Position numbers and translations under genes: made by a program
In this document: piece after piece, positions 1 through 7,675 of the stretch
Position numbering within the stretch: position 1 is the first letter of the stretch
How the letters are laid out: each line of letters starts with the position of its first letter
The notes under the pieces: generated by a model
The model's input: only the letters and a program-made list of their open reading frames with translations
What the model was told of the DNA's origin: nothing
Database searches by the model: none
Assembly (NCBI RefSeq): GCF_024637375.1
Contig: NZ_JAGXFK010000058.1
Location: forward strand, 1-64,000
Length of the DNA stretch: 64,000 bases
Direction: 5' to 3'
Origin: Sediminimonas sp.
GTDB taxonomy: Bacteria > Pseudomonadota > Alphaproteobacteria > Rhodobacterales > Rhodobacteraceae

Positions 1-389
1 GCCTTCAGCATGCGAGGTCGGAGCGGACCGCCGATGGCGACGACGGTCGCCTGGGTCGAGCCCGACACCGCGCCGAACATGGTGCACGCGGCGGCGGTGG
101 ATACCGCCAGCCCGCCCTTGAGATGGCCGACGAAGGCCATCACCATGTCGATCAGCCGGCCGGCGGAATGGCCGCGTGTCATGATATCGGCGGCGAAGAT
201 GAACATCGGCACCGCGATCAGCGAGGCCGGGCGGATACCCGCCATCATCTGCTGGACCATGGTTTCCATCTGGCCCAGGCCGCCGAACAGCGAATAGAAC
301 CCCACGAAGGCGCCGACGATAAGCGGGATCATCATCGGAAAGCCCAGCAGCAGCAGGACGATCATGATCGAGAAAATGGTGATTGCCAT
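1..389 (-). CDS. dctM: TRAP transporter large permease DctM, partial (N-terminal part only)
   Basis: This is the N-terminal ~129 residues of the 12-14 helix membrane subunit of a tripartite ATP-independent periplasmic (TRAP) transporter; the rest lies beyond the left edge. The reading frame begins with an ATG three bases downstream of the dctQ stop. The protein opens with a hydrophobic helix and continues with IPMFIFAADIM and the serine-rich loop FGAVSGSTQAT, typical of the DctM family. It is absent from the ORF track because it has no stop in the window. DctM uses a sodium gradient to move the solute delivered by DctP. The substrate cannot be read from this fragment. Confidence 0.93.
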   Translation of the reverse strand, partial: MAITIFSIMIVLLLLGFPMMIPLIVGAFVGFYSLFGGLGQMETMVQQMMAGIRPASLIAVPMFIFAADIMTRGHSAGRLIDMVMAFVGHLKGGLAVSTAAACTMFGAVSGSTQATVVAIGGPLRPRMLK

Positions 390-392
390 GGC

Positions 393-1019
393 TCAGACCT
401 CCTGCTCGTTTTCCTCATACCCCTCGATCACGTTGGTCGAGAGATAGATGTCTTTTTCAATGAGGTTCTTGATCGCGGTCAGCAGGTATTGCAGCCCGGT
501 CATGAAAAAACCCACCGGAACCCAGACCAGGATGATCCAGACCGGAATTTGCAGCGATGGCAGGACACGCCCGCGCCCGGCCTGCGTCAGGATGTATTGC
601 GTCGAATACCAGGCGAGGCCCAGCATGAAGACGGCCGTGACCAGCGAGATGATGATCATCATCACCTTGCGCGGCCTGGGCGGCAGCGCGTCGAAGATTG
701 CCGACATGCGGATGTGCCGGCCCTGGCGGGCGGCATAGCTGATCCCCGCGAAGGTGACCAGGATGATGAGGATGCGGTTGAGTTCCTCGGAAAAGAACAG
801 CGAGCTTTGAAATACGAAGCGGCCGACCACGTTCGAGATGGTATTGGCTGCCATCAGCAGAACGCCGGCCGCCAGCAGAACCGATTCGATGCGGCTGATC
901 GCCGTGTCGATGGTGCCAAGAAAACCCGGCAGGCTGGATTTGTACTCTTCCAGCGGCGGGTCGTCGGTTCCCGTCGTGTCGGTCTGCGATTGCAATTGCG
1001 AAGAATGTTCTTCTGTCAC
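393..1019 (-). CDS. dctQ: TRAP transporter small permease DctQ
   Basis: A 208-residue membrane protein with four predicted helices (about residues 47-65, 85-105, 125-145, 165-185). It contains the DctQ motif [10 protein letters not shown] just before the second helix. It has a polar, acidic N-terminal extension of about 35 residues and an acidic C-terminal tail, making it slightly longer than typical DctQ proteins. It sits between dctP and dctM on the same strand, with only 3 bases to dctM. DctQ bridges the binding protein and the large permease. Confidence 0.92.
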   Translation of the reverse strand: MTEEHSSQLQSQTDTTGTDDPPLEEYKSSLPGFLGTIDTAISRIESVLLAAGVLLMAANTISNVVGRFVFQSSLFFSEELNRILIILVTFAGISYAARQGRHIRMSAIFDALPPRPRKVMMIIISLVTAVFMLGLAWYSTQYILTQAGRGRVLPSLQIPVWIILVWVPVGFFMTGLQYLLTAIKNLIEKDIYLSTNVIEGYEENEQEV

Positions 1020-1054
1020 CGGCCCGCCCCCGTGATGAATTGCGGATAATGCGA

Positions 1055-1079
1055 CGCCCCCGCCGGGATGGCGGGGGCG
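1055..1079 (-). other. dctP-dctQ intercistronic hairpin
   Basis: A perfect 10-bp inverted repeat, CGCCCCCGCC / GGCGGGGGCG, with a 5-base loop lies in the 75-bp gap between dctP and dctQ. No U-tract follows on the minus strand. Such hairpins after binding-protein genes commonly act as mRNA stabilisers or partial terminators, giving more DctP than permease. This role is inferred from position only. Confidence 0.7.
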
Positions 1080-1094
1080 CGAATTGCGGCGGTC

Positions 1095-2111
1095 TTACTC
1101 GCCGACCGCTTCGAGGTCGGCCTTGAACTGCTCAAGCAGTTCCTTGCCGCTGTCGCCGGTCATCTCGATGAACTTGTCCTCGACCTGCTCGGCAGCGGCC
1201 ACGAACGGCGCGCGCTCTTCCTTGCTGAGCACGTTGACTTCCATCGACGGCTTGTCCTCCAGGATCTTTTCGAGGCTCTCCTGGTGCAGGCCCTTCTGGT
1301 AGCCGATGATGTGGTCGAAGGCCGTGTCGATGGCGCCCTGGATTACCTGCTGGTCCTCTTCCGGCAGACCGTCATAGAAATCCTTGTTGGCCATCACCGC
1401 GGTGGTGAAGTTGTTGTGGCCGATGCAGGTGATGACGTCTGTCACCTCGTACATCTTGGCGGATTCGATCCAGAACATCGGGTTTTCCTGGCCCTGGATG
1501 ATACCGGTCTGAAGCCCGCCATAGACCTCGCCCCACGGCAGCGGCGTCGGCGTGGCGCCGAAGGCCTTGTAGTTTTCCACCAGGAGCGGGTTGGTCATCA
1601 CGCGGACCTTGACCTCGTTGAGGTCCTCGGGCGAATGAACCGGTTCCTTCGTGGACATGCAGACTTCGCCCTCGGGGAACATGGTCAGCAGTTCCAGCCC
1701 CTGATCGGCGTAGAACTTGGGGAACATCTCGTTGATCGCCTTGGAGGTGCGGAAGAACTCGCCCAGCTTCTCGGTGTCCTGCGGCAGCAGGTAAGGCACG
1801 AAGAACACCTGCGCCTCGGGGATCAGCGAACCGGTAAAGCCGGGCGATTGGTCGACGAACTGCAGGATGCCGGCCTGGGTCTGTTCCATGGTGTCTGCGG
1901 ATTCGCCCAGCGTACCGTAGGGGAACAGCTGGATGGTGTGGTCGGAATTGGCCTCGACCTCTTCCTTGAACTTGGTGGCGAAGACGCCCTGCACGTCGGT
2001 GATCGCCTCTTCGAAGGCATAGCGCCAGGTTTCGGCACCGGCGATGCCCGCGCTGGCCATCAGGGCCGCCGCGGCGGCGGTGCCGGTGAGAATGCGTTTC
2101 AGGTTGGTCAT
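1095..2111 (-). CDS. dctP: TRAP transporter solute-binding protein DctP
   Basis: A 338-residue periplasmic binding protein that captures the solute and hands it to DctQM. The start at ATG 2111 gives a classical Sec signal peptide (residues 1-26, ending AGIAGA before ETW) and has a GGGAG ribosome site. The longer track ORF adds an implausible N-terminus. The body shows the DctP-family landmark YGGLQTGIIQGQENP and the ligand-region arginine in VKVRVMTNP. It is the first gene of the dctPQM unit. The ligand is unknown; neighbouring aromatic and aldolase genes make an organic acid plausible, which is inference. Confidence 0.93.
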   Translation of the reverse strand: MTNLKRILTGTAAAAALMASAGIAGAETWRYAFEEAITDVQGVFATKFKEEVEANSDHTIQLFPYGTLGESADTMEQTQAGILQFVDQSPGFTGSLIPEAQVFFVPYLLPQDTEKLGEFFRTSKAINEMFPKFYADQGLELLTMFPEGEVCMSTKEPVHSPEDLNEVKVRVMTNPLLVENYKAFGATPTPLPWGEVYGGLQTGIIQGQENPMFWIESAKMYEVTDVITCIGHNNFTTAVMANKDFYDGLPEEDQQVIQGAIDTAFDHIIGYQKGLHQESLEKILEDKPSMEVNVLSKEERAPFVAAAEQVEDKFIEMTGDSGKELLEQFKADLEAVGE

Positions 2112-2417
2112 GGGTTTCTCCCTTGTTGCAAATCGGTTGTGGCATCGGCGTCTGCGCGCCGCTTTACTAGGCCAAGGACGCCCGAACGGGCGATCCCAAG
2201 CCATTGATACGCCGGGTCAGCCCAAGCGTCATGCGCGCACGCAAAGCCGGGAAGACACGCTTGATCGTGCCCGCCCGCCCGGCGAAAAACGCCGACCCAC
2301 GGTGCCGTTCCACGATGCCATGGAAAAAGACCATGTCAACATTTGTGCCTGCACAACCGGTGCGGATGCGAAATCTTTCAGCCAATTCAGATGATTGGTC
2401 TGAATTCGGGCCGACAT
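2112..2417. promoter_or_regulatory. dctPQM promoter/operator region (306-bp gap)
   Basis: This gap precedes dctP (minus strand). Two perfect dyads are visible. AATTCAGA-N7-TCTGAATT lies at 2384-2406 and TTGTGC-CT-GCACAA at 2343-2356. Immediately downstream on the minus strand is a consensus -35 hexamer TTGACA (2339-2334). The corresponding -10 is poor (CATCGT at about 16 bp), so an activator may be needed. The layout of two palindromes just upstream of a -35 box suggests control by a GntR/LacI-like regulator. No such regulator is adjacent in this window. The rest of the gap holds nothing recognisable. Confidence 0.5.
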
Positions 2418-3200
2418 TCAGTCGTTTTTTCTGCACCTTTTCCAGGCGTCGACTGTTGCCCGCGCCGCCCCGGCCAGCATCAGAACGTCGATACCCACGG
2501 CCAGGAACCGCACGCCACGGTCGCGGTAGCGTGTCGCCGCCTCCGGGGCCAGCGCGAGGATTCCCGCCGCCTTGCCGGCAGCGGTGATGCGGTCGATGGC
2601 ATCCCCGATCGCCGCCGTCACCGCTGGCGATTCGGTGTCGTCGCCATGGCCCATGTCGGCGGCCAGGTCGGCGGGGCCGATGAACACGCCATCGACGCCC
2701 TCGACGGCGAGGATCTCGTCCAGCGCGGCCAGCCCGGCGCGGCTTTCGACCTGCACCAGCAGACACATTTGCGCGTCAGCGGTGGCGAAATAGTCGGGAA
2801 TCGCGGCAAAGCGCGACGCCCGCGCCAGCATCGCCCCCGACCCGCGCGTGCCCGCCGGCGGGTAACGCATCGCCTGCACCAGCGCGCGCGCCTGCGCGGC
2901 GCTTTCGACCATCGGGATCAGCAGCGTCTGCGCGCCGGCGTCGAGTACCCTCTTGATCATCCAGTGCTCGCCCGCCGGCAGGCGCACCACCGGGTGCGCC
3001 GCGCTGGCATCGAGCACCTGAAGCTGCGCCAGCGTGCTGCGCAGGTCGTTGGGCGCGTGTTCGCCGTCGATCACCAGCCAGTCGAACCCGGCGGTGGCCA
3101 GCACCTCGGTCGCGTAAGGCTCGGCGAAGGCCGCCCAGCAGCCCAGTTGCAGATCGCCGCGCGCCAGCGCCGCCTTGAACGGGTTGATCGGTGCGGGCAT
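2418..3200 (-). CDS. HpcH/HpaI family 2-oxo acid aldolase
   Basis: A 260-residue class II (divalent-metal) pyruvate aldolase of the HpcH/HpaI family, which cleaves 4-hydroxy-2-oxo acids to pyruvate plus an aldehyde. The family core is visible: LVIDGEHAPND, PVVRLPAGEHWMIKRVLDAG, and the metal/oxoacid site LLVQVESRAGL followed by GVFIGPADLAADMGH. ATG 3200 (MPAPINPFKAAL) is chosen because the longer track ORF runs back into the decarboxylase gene; the decarboxylase stop lies 1 base upstream. The actual substrate could be a sugar-acid or an aromatic meta-cleavage product. The tight spacing suggests co-transcription with the upstream decarboxylase. Confidence 0.88.
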   Translation of the reverse strand: MPAPINPFKAALARGDLQLGCWAAFAEPYATEVLATAGFDWLVIDGEHAPNDLRSTLAQLQVLDASAAHPVVRLPAGEHWMIKRVLDAGAQTLLIPMVESAAQARALVQAMRYPPAGTRGSGAMLARASRFAAIPDYFATADAQMCLLVQVESRAGLAALDEILAVEGVDGVFIGPADLAADMGHGDDTESPAVTAAIGDAIDRITAAGKAAGILALAPEAATRYRDRGVRFLAVGIDVLMLAGAARATVDAWKRCRKND

Positions 3201-3201
3201 G

Positions 3202-4617
3202 TCAGTCCTCCTCGAGATTGCGGGCGGTTTCGGTGATCGTGCGATAGGCGGCGTCGATATCATCTTCGGTGCAATCGAACTGCCCGGCCTGGAAGCGGAT
3301 CACGTAGCGGCCATCGACCCGCGTCTGGGTCAGGTAGATATGGCCGTCGTCGTTGATCCGGGTCAGCAGCGCCTCGGTCGTGGCGTCGGGGTCGGCGCCC
3401 GGCGGCGCGTACCGGAAGGTGAACAGCGACAGCACCGGCTCGGTCACGATCTCGAATCCGGGCGCGGCGCGCAGGCGCTCGGCCAGGTCGCGGCTCCAGG
3501 TGACATGGTTGCGGATCACCTGTCGCAGCCCCTCCAGCCCGTGGGCGCGGATCAGGAACCACAGCTTGAGCGCCCGGAACCGCCGGCCCAGCGGGATCGA
3601 CCACTCGGAATAGTTGATCACCCCGTCGGCGCCATGGGTTTTCAGGTATTCGGGCTGTATCGCCAGGGTGCGCGTCAGGTCATCGGGGCTGCGCAGAAAA
3701 TGCGCCGACAGGTCGAACTGCGTGCCCAGCCACTTGTGCGGGTTGAAGACCACTGAATCCGCCCCCTCGACCCCGGCCCAGAGGTCGCGGAATTCCGGGC
3801 AGATCATTGCCGAACCCGCCCACGCGGCATCGACATGGGTGAAAAGCCCGTGACGGCGCGCGACAGCGCAGGCGCCGGCCACGTCGTCGCAGGCGCCGGT
3901 GCCGGTGCCGCCGGTGCAGGCGATGATGCCGGCGGGCAGGTGGCCGGCTTTGCTGTCGGCCTCGATCGCGGCCTCCAGCGCGGCAATGCCCATGCCGCGC
4001 CGCGGGCCGTGCACGGGGATGCGCACCAGGTTGGCCTGGCCGATGCCACTGATCCAGATCGCCCGGTCGACCGAACTGTGCACCTCGGCCGAGGCGTAGA
4101 CGCGCAGGCGCGGCTGGCCGGTGAGACCCTCGGCGTTGCCGCGCCAGTTCAATGCGCGCTCGCGCATCACCAGCACCGCGGCCAGCGTGGCGCCGCTGGC
4201 GCTGTCCTGTATCACGCCGTGGAATTCCGCCGGCAGGGCCACGGCCTGACGCAGCCAGTCCATCATCCGGGTTTCCATCTCGGTCGCCGCCGGCGAGGTC
4301 TGCCACAGCATGCATTGCGGGGCCATGGCGGTGATCAGGTTGTCCGCCAGCACCGCCGCGGGCGTGGCGTTCGACGGGAAATAGGCAAAGAAGCGCGGGT
4401 GTTGCCAGTGGGTGATGCCGGGCATCACGATGGTTTCGAAATCGGCGATGATGTCGTCCATCGGCTGCGCGGTCTCGGGCGGATGCGCGGGCAGGGCGGC
4501 GGCCACCTCGCCCGGCGCGGTCTGCGCCCGCACGGGGCGTTCGCGCAGCCCGGCATGGTAGCGCGCCGCCCAGTCGGCCGCCCATTTGCCCCATTTCGGA
4601 AATTCGCTCCAGCGCAT
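3202..4617 (-). CDS. Pyridoxal-dependent aromatic-amino-acid-type decarboxylase
   Basis: A group II PLP decarboxylase of about 471 residues, the family of aromatic L-amino acid, glutamate and diaminobutyrate decarboxylases. The PLP lysine lies in VFNPHKWLGTQFD. Other landmarks are GMPGITHWQHPRFFAYFPS-like sequence near the N-terminus (VMPGITHWQHPRFFAYF) and HVDAAWAGSA for the PLP aspartate. The N-terminal WQHPRFFAYFP and the length match aromatic decarboxylases best. ATG 4617 (MRWSEFPKWG) is preferred; ATG 4629 is 4 codons further up. It would convert tyrosine, tryptophan or a related amino acid to an amine; substrate not resolved. Confidence 0.88.
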   Translation of the reverse strand: MRWSEFPKWGKWAADWAARYHAGLRERPVRAQTAPGEVAAALPAHPPETAQPMDDIIADFETIVMPGITHWQHPRFFAYFPSNATPAAVLADNLITAMAPQCMLWQTSPAATEMETRMMDWLRQAVALPAEFHGVIQDSASGATLAAVLVMRERALNWRGNAEGLTGQPRLRVYASAEVHSSVDRAIWISGIGQANLVRIPVHGPRRGMGIAALEAAIEADSKAGHLPAGIIACTGGTGTGACDDVAGACAVARRHGLFTHVDAAWAGSAMICPEFRDLWAGVEGADSVVFNPHKWLGTQFDLSAHFLRSPDDLTRTLAIQPEYLKTHGADGVINYSEWSIPLGRRFRALKLWFLIRAHGLEGLRQVIRNHVTWSRDLAERLRAAPGFEIVTEPVLSLFTFRYAPPGADPDATTEALLTRINDDGHIYLTQTRVDGRYVIRFQAGQFDCTEDDIDAAYRTITETARNLEED

Positions 4618-4725
4618 CGCCGCCCTCATTGCCGGTTCAAGGCAAGGGGTAAGCCCGGCGGCGGCCGGGGGCAAGGGGCGGGGCCTTGAGATGCATGAGA
4701 CGTGGGGGGCTGTCGTCCCTCACAC

Positions 4726-4758
4726 CCCGAGGACATTTTTCGAGAGACGGAAAGGGTA
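4726..4758 (-). repeat. Possible gene-end repeat, divergent type
   Basis: The sequence CACCCCGAGGACATTTTTCG followed by AGAGACGGAAAG sits just downstream of the DUF2783 gene. It has the same plan as the clearer repeats elsewhere in the window: a GC-rich box, a short ATTT run, then a purine-rich AAG end. It is too divergent to assign firmly. The 160-bp gap holds nothing else recognisable. Confidence 0.35.
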
Positions 4759-4776
4759 GGGCGGGCGCGGTGCCGT

Positions 4777-4980
4777 TCAGCCGGTGGCGCGGCCGGGATC
4801 GCGGGCGGCGGCGAGCGCCTCGCGCAGCACGGCGCGGTCGCCGATGTGGTTGGCAAGGATCAGGATCAGCCGCGCGTTGAGCGCGTCGCTTTCTTCCTTG
4901 CTCAGCCCCTCGTGGGCGGCGAGCAGGTCGGCGTAGACGTCATCGGCTTGTGCCAGGTTGGGGGCGAGGGTCAGCGGCAT
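4777..4980 (-). CDS. DUF2783 small protein
   Basis: A 67-residue acidic, helical protein with the DUF2783 signature HEGLSKEESDALNARLILIL followed by NHIGDR. It has no signal peptide or membrane segment. It starts 6 bases after the stop of the upstream flavin monooxygenase, so the two are almost certainly co-translated. DUF2783 proteins are regularly found next to such monooxygenases. By analogy with two-component hydroxyphenylacetate hydroxylases, which need a small coupling protein of similar size, it could be a coupling subunit. That role is inference. Confidence 0.8.
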   Translation of the reverse strand: MPLTLAPNLAQADDVYADLLAAHEGLSKEESDALNARLILILANHIGDRAVLREALAAARDPGRATG

Positions 4981-4986
4981 GATGGG

Positions 4987-6600
4987 TCACTCCAATCCAA
5001 GGGCGCGGCGGATCGCGGCGCGGGTGGCGGATTCGTCGTAGGCGGGCCAGCGGGCGACGACGTGCTGATCGGGCCGCACCAGGTAGACGGCGGCAGGCGC
5101 GTCGCCGAGGTAGCGCTCGCGCAACGCCGCATGCGCATTGCCATCCACGTCGAGCGCCACGCGCCGCGCCACGACACCCGATTCCGACAGCGCGTCGGGC
5201 GCCTCGGCCCCCAGCGTGAGCAAGATGAAGCGCTCGCCGAGCTGGTCGAGCAGGAAGCCGTCGCCCGCCGGCGCGTCGGGGCACGGCGCGCCGGGGCGGG
5301 TGCGTGCCGGCGCGGCGGGAAGCGCGTCGTCCCCGGCGAGCGGCGAGCCGTCGTGCACGGCCGGCACCGACAGCCGCCCCGAATTGACCAGCGGGCGGGC
5401 GAAGGCGTGGTGTTCGGCCAGGTCGAGCACGGCATCGCGGAAGATGCGGCTGATGTCGGATTTCGGGGTGATGAAATCGGTCGAGCGCGAGGAATTGAGG
5501 ATGTTCTCGTCGGCGGCCTGGATGCGCTCGGCGTCATAACTGTCGAGCAGCGTCTCGGGGGCGGTGCCGTCGATCACCAGCCCCAGCTTCCAGCACAGGT
5601 TGTCGGTGTCCTGAAGGCCGGAATTGGCGCCGCGGGCGCCGAACGGGCTGACCTGGTGCGCGGCGTCGCCGGCAAAGAGCACGCGGCCGTGGCGGAACCG
5701 CTCCATCCGGCGGCACTGGAAGGTGTAGATGCTGACCCATTCCAGTTCGAACTCGACATCATCGCCTAGCATCGCCTTGAGCCGGGGGATGACGTTTTCG
5801 GGTTTTTTCTCTTCTTCCTTGTCGATGTCCCAACCCAGTTGCAGGTCGATGCGCCAGACTCCGTCGGGCTGCTTGTGCAACAGCGCCGACTGGCCGCGGT
5901 TGAAGGGCGGGTCGAACCAGAACCAGCGTTCGGTGGGGAAGCCGGCGTCCATCACCACGTCGGCGATGAGGAAGTTGTCCTCGAACACGCGGCCGACGAA
6001 ATCGAGCCCCATCATCGCGCGCAGCGGCGAACCGGCACCGTCGCAGGCGATCAGCCAGTCGGCTTCGAGGTCATAGGGGCCATCGGGGGTGTCGATGCCG
6101 AGCGTCACATGGTCGGCGTGCTGCGTGATCTCGCGCACCCTGTTGCCGCCGCGCAGCTCGATCGGGGCGCCATCGGCCTCCAGTTCGCGGACGCGCTCGA
6201 CCAGGTACTGTTCGAAATAGTATTGTTGCAGGTTGATGAAGGCGGGGCGGCGGTGGCCGTCCTCGGGCAGGAGGTTGAATTCGAACACCTTGCGGTCGTC
6301 GAAGAACACCTTGCCGGTGTTCCACTGCACGCCCTTGTCCACCATGCTCTGGCCGCACCCGAGCCGGTCGAGGATTTCCAGCGGCCGCTTGGCGAAGCAG
6401 ATCGCACGCGAGCCGAAGCTGACCTTGTCGTTGTCGTCCACGACCACCGCTTCGACGCCCTGCTGCGCGAGGTCGATCGCCGCGGCCAGCCCGACGGGTC
6501 CCGCACCCACGATCACCACCTTGCGGCGCGCGGGCGGCGTGGCGTCCTGGTCGGGGTGGCGCGCGTAAGGGTAGAGCGGGGTTTCGAAGATCTTGTTCAT
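4987..6600 (-). CDS. FAD-dependent aromatic monooxygenase (MhpA-like)
   Basis: A 537-residue class A flavoprotein hydroxylase. It has the N-terminal FAD fold VVIVGAGPVGLAAAI (about residues 26-40), the central DG motif LIACDGAGSPLR, and the second FAD motif VLFAGDAAHQVSPFGARG. A C-terminal thioredoxin-like domain (about residues 400-537) is typical of MhpA/phenol hydroxylase relatives. Start ATG 6600 is used; the track ORF adds about 70 spurious residues. It hydroxylates a phenolic ring using NAD(P)H and oxygen. Its place upstream of hmgA/fahA suggests that it may produce homogentisate, for example from 3-hydroxyphenylacetate, but the substrate is not proven. Confidence 0.88.
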   Translation of the reverse strand: MNKIFETPLYPYARHPDQDATPPARRKVVIVGAGPVGLAAAIDLAQQGVEAVVVDDNDKVSFGSRAICFAKRPLEILDRLGCGQSMVDKGVQWNTGKVFFDDRKVFEFNLLPEDGHRRPAFINLQQYYFEQYLVERVRELEADGAPIELRGGNRVREITQHADHVTLGIDTPDGPYDLEADWLIACDGAGSPLRAMMGLDFVGRVFEDNFLIADVVMDAGFPTERWFWFDPPFNRGQSALLHKQPDGVWRIDLQLGWDIDKEEEKKPENVIPRLKAMLGDDVEFELEWVSIYTFQCRRMERFRHGRVLFAGDAAHQVSPFGARGANSGLQDTDNLCWKLGLVIDGTAPETLLDSYDAERIQAADENILNSSRSTDFITPKSDISRIFRDAVLDLAEHHAFARPLVNSGRLSVPAVHDGSPLAGDDALPAAPARTRPGAPCPDAPAGDGFLLDQLGERFILLTLGAEAPDALSESGVVARRVALDVDGNAHAALRERYLGDAPAAVYLVRPDQHVVARWPAYDESATRAAIRRALGLE

Positions 6601-6643
6601 CGGTTTCCTCCCGAAGCGATGCGGTCGGCCGGTCACCGGGCCT

Positions 6644-7594
6644 TCAGCCTTGCAGTTGGTCCCACATTTCCAGGTCGCGCTCGGCCGTCCAGATGCGCGG
6701 GGTGTCGAGGCCGCGGGCCTCGTCATAGGCGCGGGCGACGTTGAAGGGCAGGCAATGCTCGTAGATCGCGTAATCGGCGAACTTGGGATCGCACTCGGCG
6801 CGCACAGCATCCCACGCCTCTTTCAACGTGCCGCCGCGGGCGGCGACGCGGGCCGCCGGGCGGTAGGTGCTGTCGACGAAATCGCGGGTGTTCTCGATCG
6901 CCTCGTTCACCCGTTCGCGCCCCATCAGCGCGTCGCCGCGCCCCGGCGCGATGGCGTCGACGTCGAACCACTTGATCGTGTCCAGCGTATCGCCCCAGTC
7001 GGCGAAATGCCCATCGCCGCAATAGCAGGCCGAGTGGTATTCGACGATGTCGCCGGTGAACATCACGTTCTGGTCGGGGACGTGGATGACGATGTCGCCC
7101 GCCGTATGGGCGCGACCCAGGTGCATCAGGTCCACCCGTCGGTTGCCGAGGTAGACGGTCATCGAGTCGTTGAAGGTGGTGGTGGGCCAGGTCAGGCCGG
7201 GGATGCTTTCATGCCCCTCGAACAGCCGCGGGAAGCGCTGGAACTCGCTGTCCCAGTCCTCCTGCCCGCGCTCGACGACCATGGCGCGGGCCATGTCCGA
7301 CATGATGACCTGGCTGGCATCGTAGGCGCTGGCGCCCAGTACGCGCACGGCGTGGTAATGGGTGAGCGCGACATGGGTGATGGGCTTGTCGGTGACGCCG
7401 CGCACGCAGTCGATCACCTTGTGCGCCAGCCGCGGGGTGGCCTGCGCCTCGACGATCATCACGCTGTCGTCGCCGATTATGACGCCCGAGTTGGGGTCGC
7501 CCTCGGCGGTGAAGGCGTAGATGCCCTCGCCCACTTCGGTGAACGAGGTTTTCTTTTCTGTCATGTCGCCTTGCGATGCGAATGCCTTGGCCAT
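6644..7594 (-). CDS. MBL-fold metallohydrolase-like protein with altered metal motif
   Basis: A 316-residue metallo-beta-lactamase-fold protein. The fold is clear from VIIGDDSVMIVEAQA, MHLGRAHTAGDIVIHVPDQN and VMFTGDIVEY. The canonical HxHxDH motif reads THYHAVRVLGA here, so the Asp and third His are replaced by Val and Arg, which would remove most of the second metal site. ATG 7594 is preferred: it has AAAGGA upstream, whereas the longer ORF start is a TTG. It lies between fahA and the monooxygenase on the same strand, so a role in the same aromatic pathway is likely. The reaction is unknown. Confidence 0.82.
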   Translation of the reverse strand: MAKAFASQGDMTEKKTSFTEVGEGIYAFTAEGDPNSGVIIGDDSVMIVEAQATPRLAHKVIDCVRGVTDKPITHVALTHYHAVRVLGASAYDASQVIMSDMARAMVVERGQEDWDSEFQRFPRLFEGHESIPGLTWPTTTFNDSMTVYLGNRRVDLMHLGRAHTAGDIVIHVPDQNVMFTGDIVEYHSACYCGDGHFADWGDTLDTIKWFDVDAIAPGRGDALMGRERVNEAIENTRDFVDSTYRPAARVAARGGTLKEAWDAVRAECDPKFADYAIYEHCLPFNVARAYDEARGLDTPRIWTAERDLEMWDQLQG

Positions 7595-7639
7595 GGGTGC
7601 GTGTCCTTTCAAACGGGGCCGCCGGCGGCGATGTCGGGT

Positions 7640-7673
7640 GCCTCCGGCGGGAGTATTTGTGGAAAGATGAAGC
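7640..7673 (-). repeat. Dispersed gene-end repeat, type 1 (copy after fahA)
   Basis: GCCTCCGGCGGGAGTATTT then GTGGAAAGATGAAG, lying 2 bases after the fahA stop codon. Read along the fahA strand it is CTTCATCTTTCC...AATACTCCCGCCGGAGGC. Near-identical copies occur at about 12760, 17898, 45526 and 55782. The CTCC/GGAG arms can form a small hairpin beside an A/T run. Confidence 0.85.
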
Positions 7674-7675
7674 GG

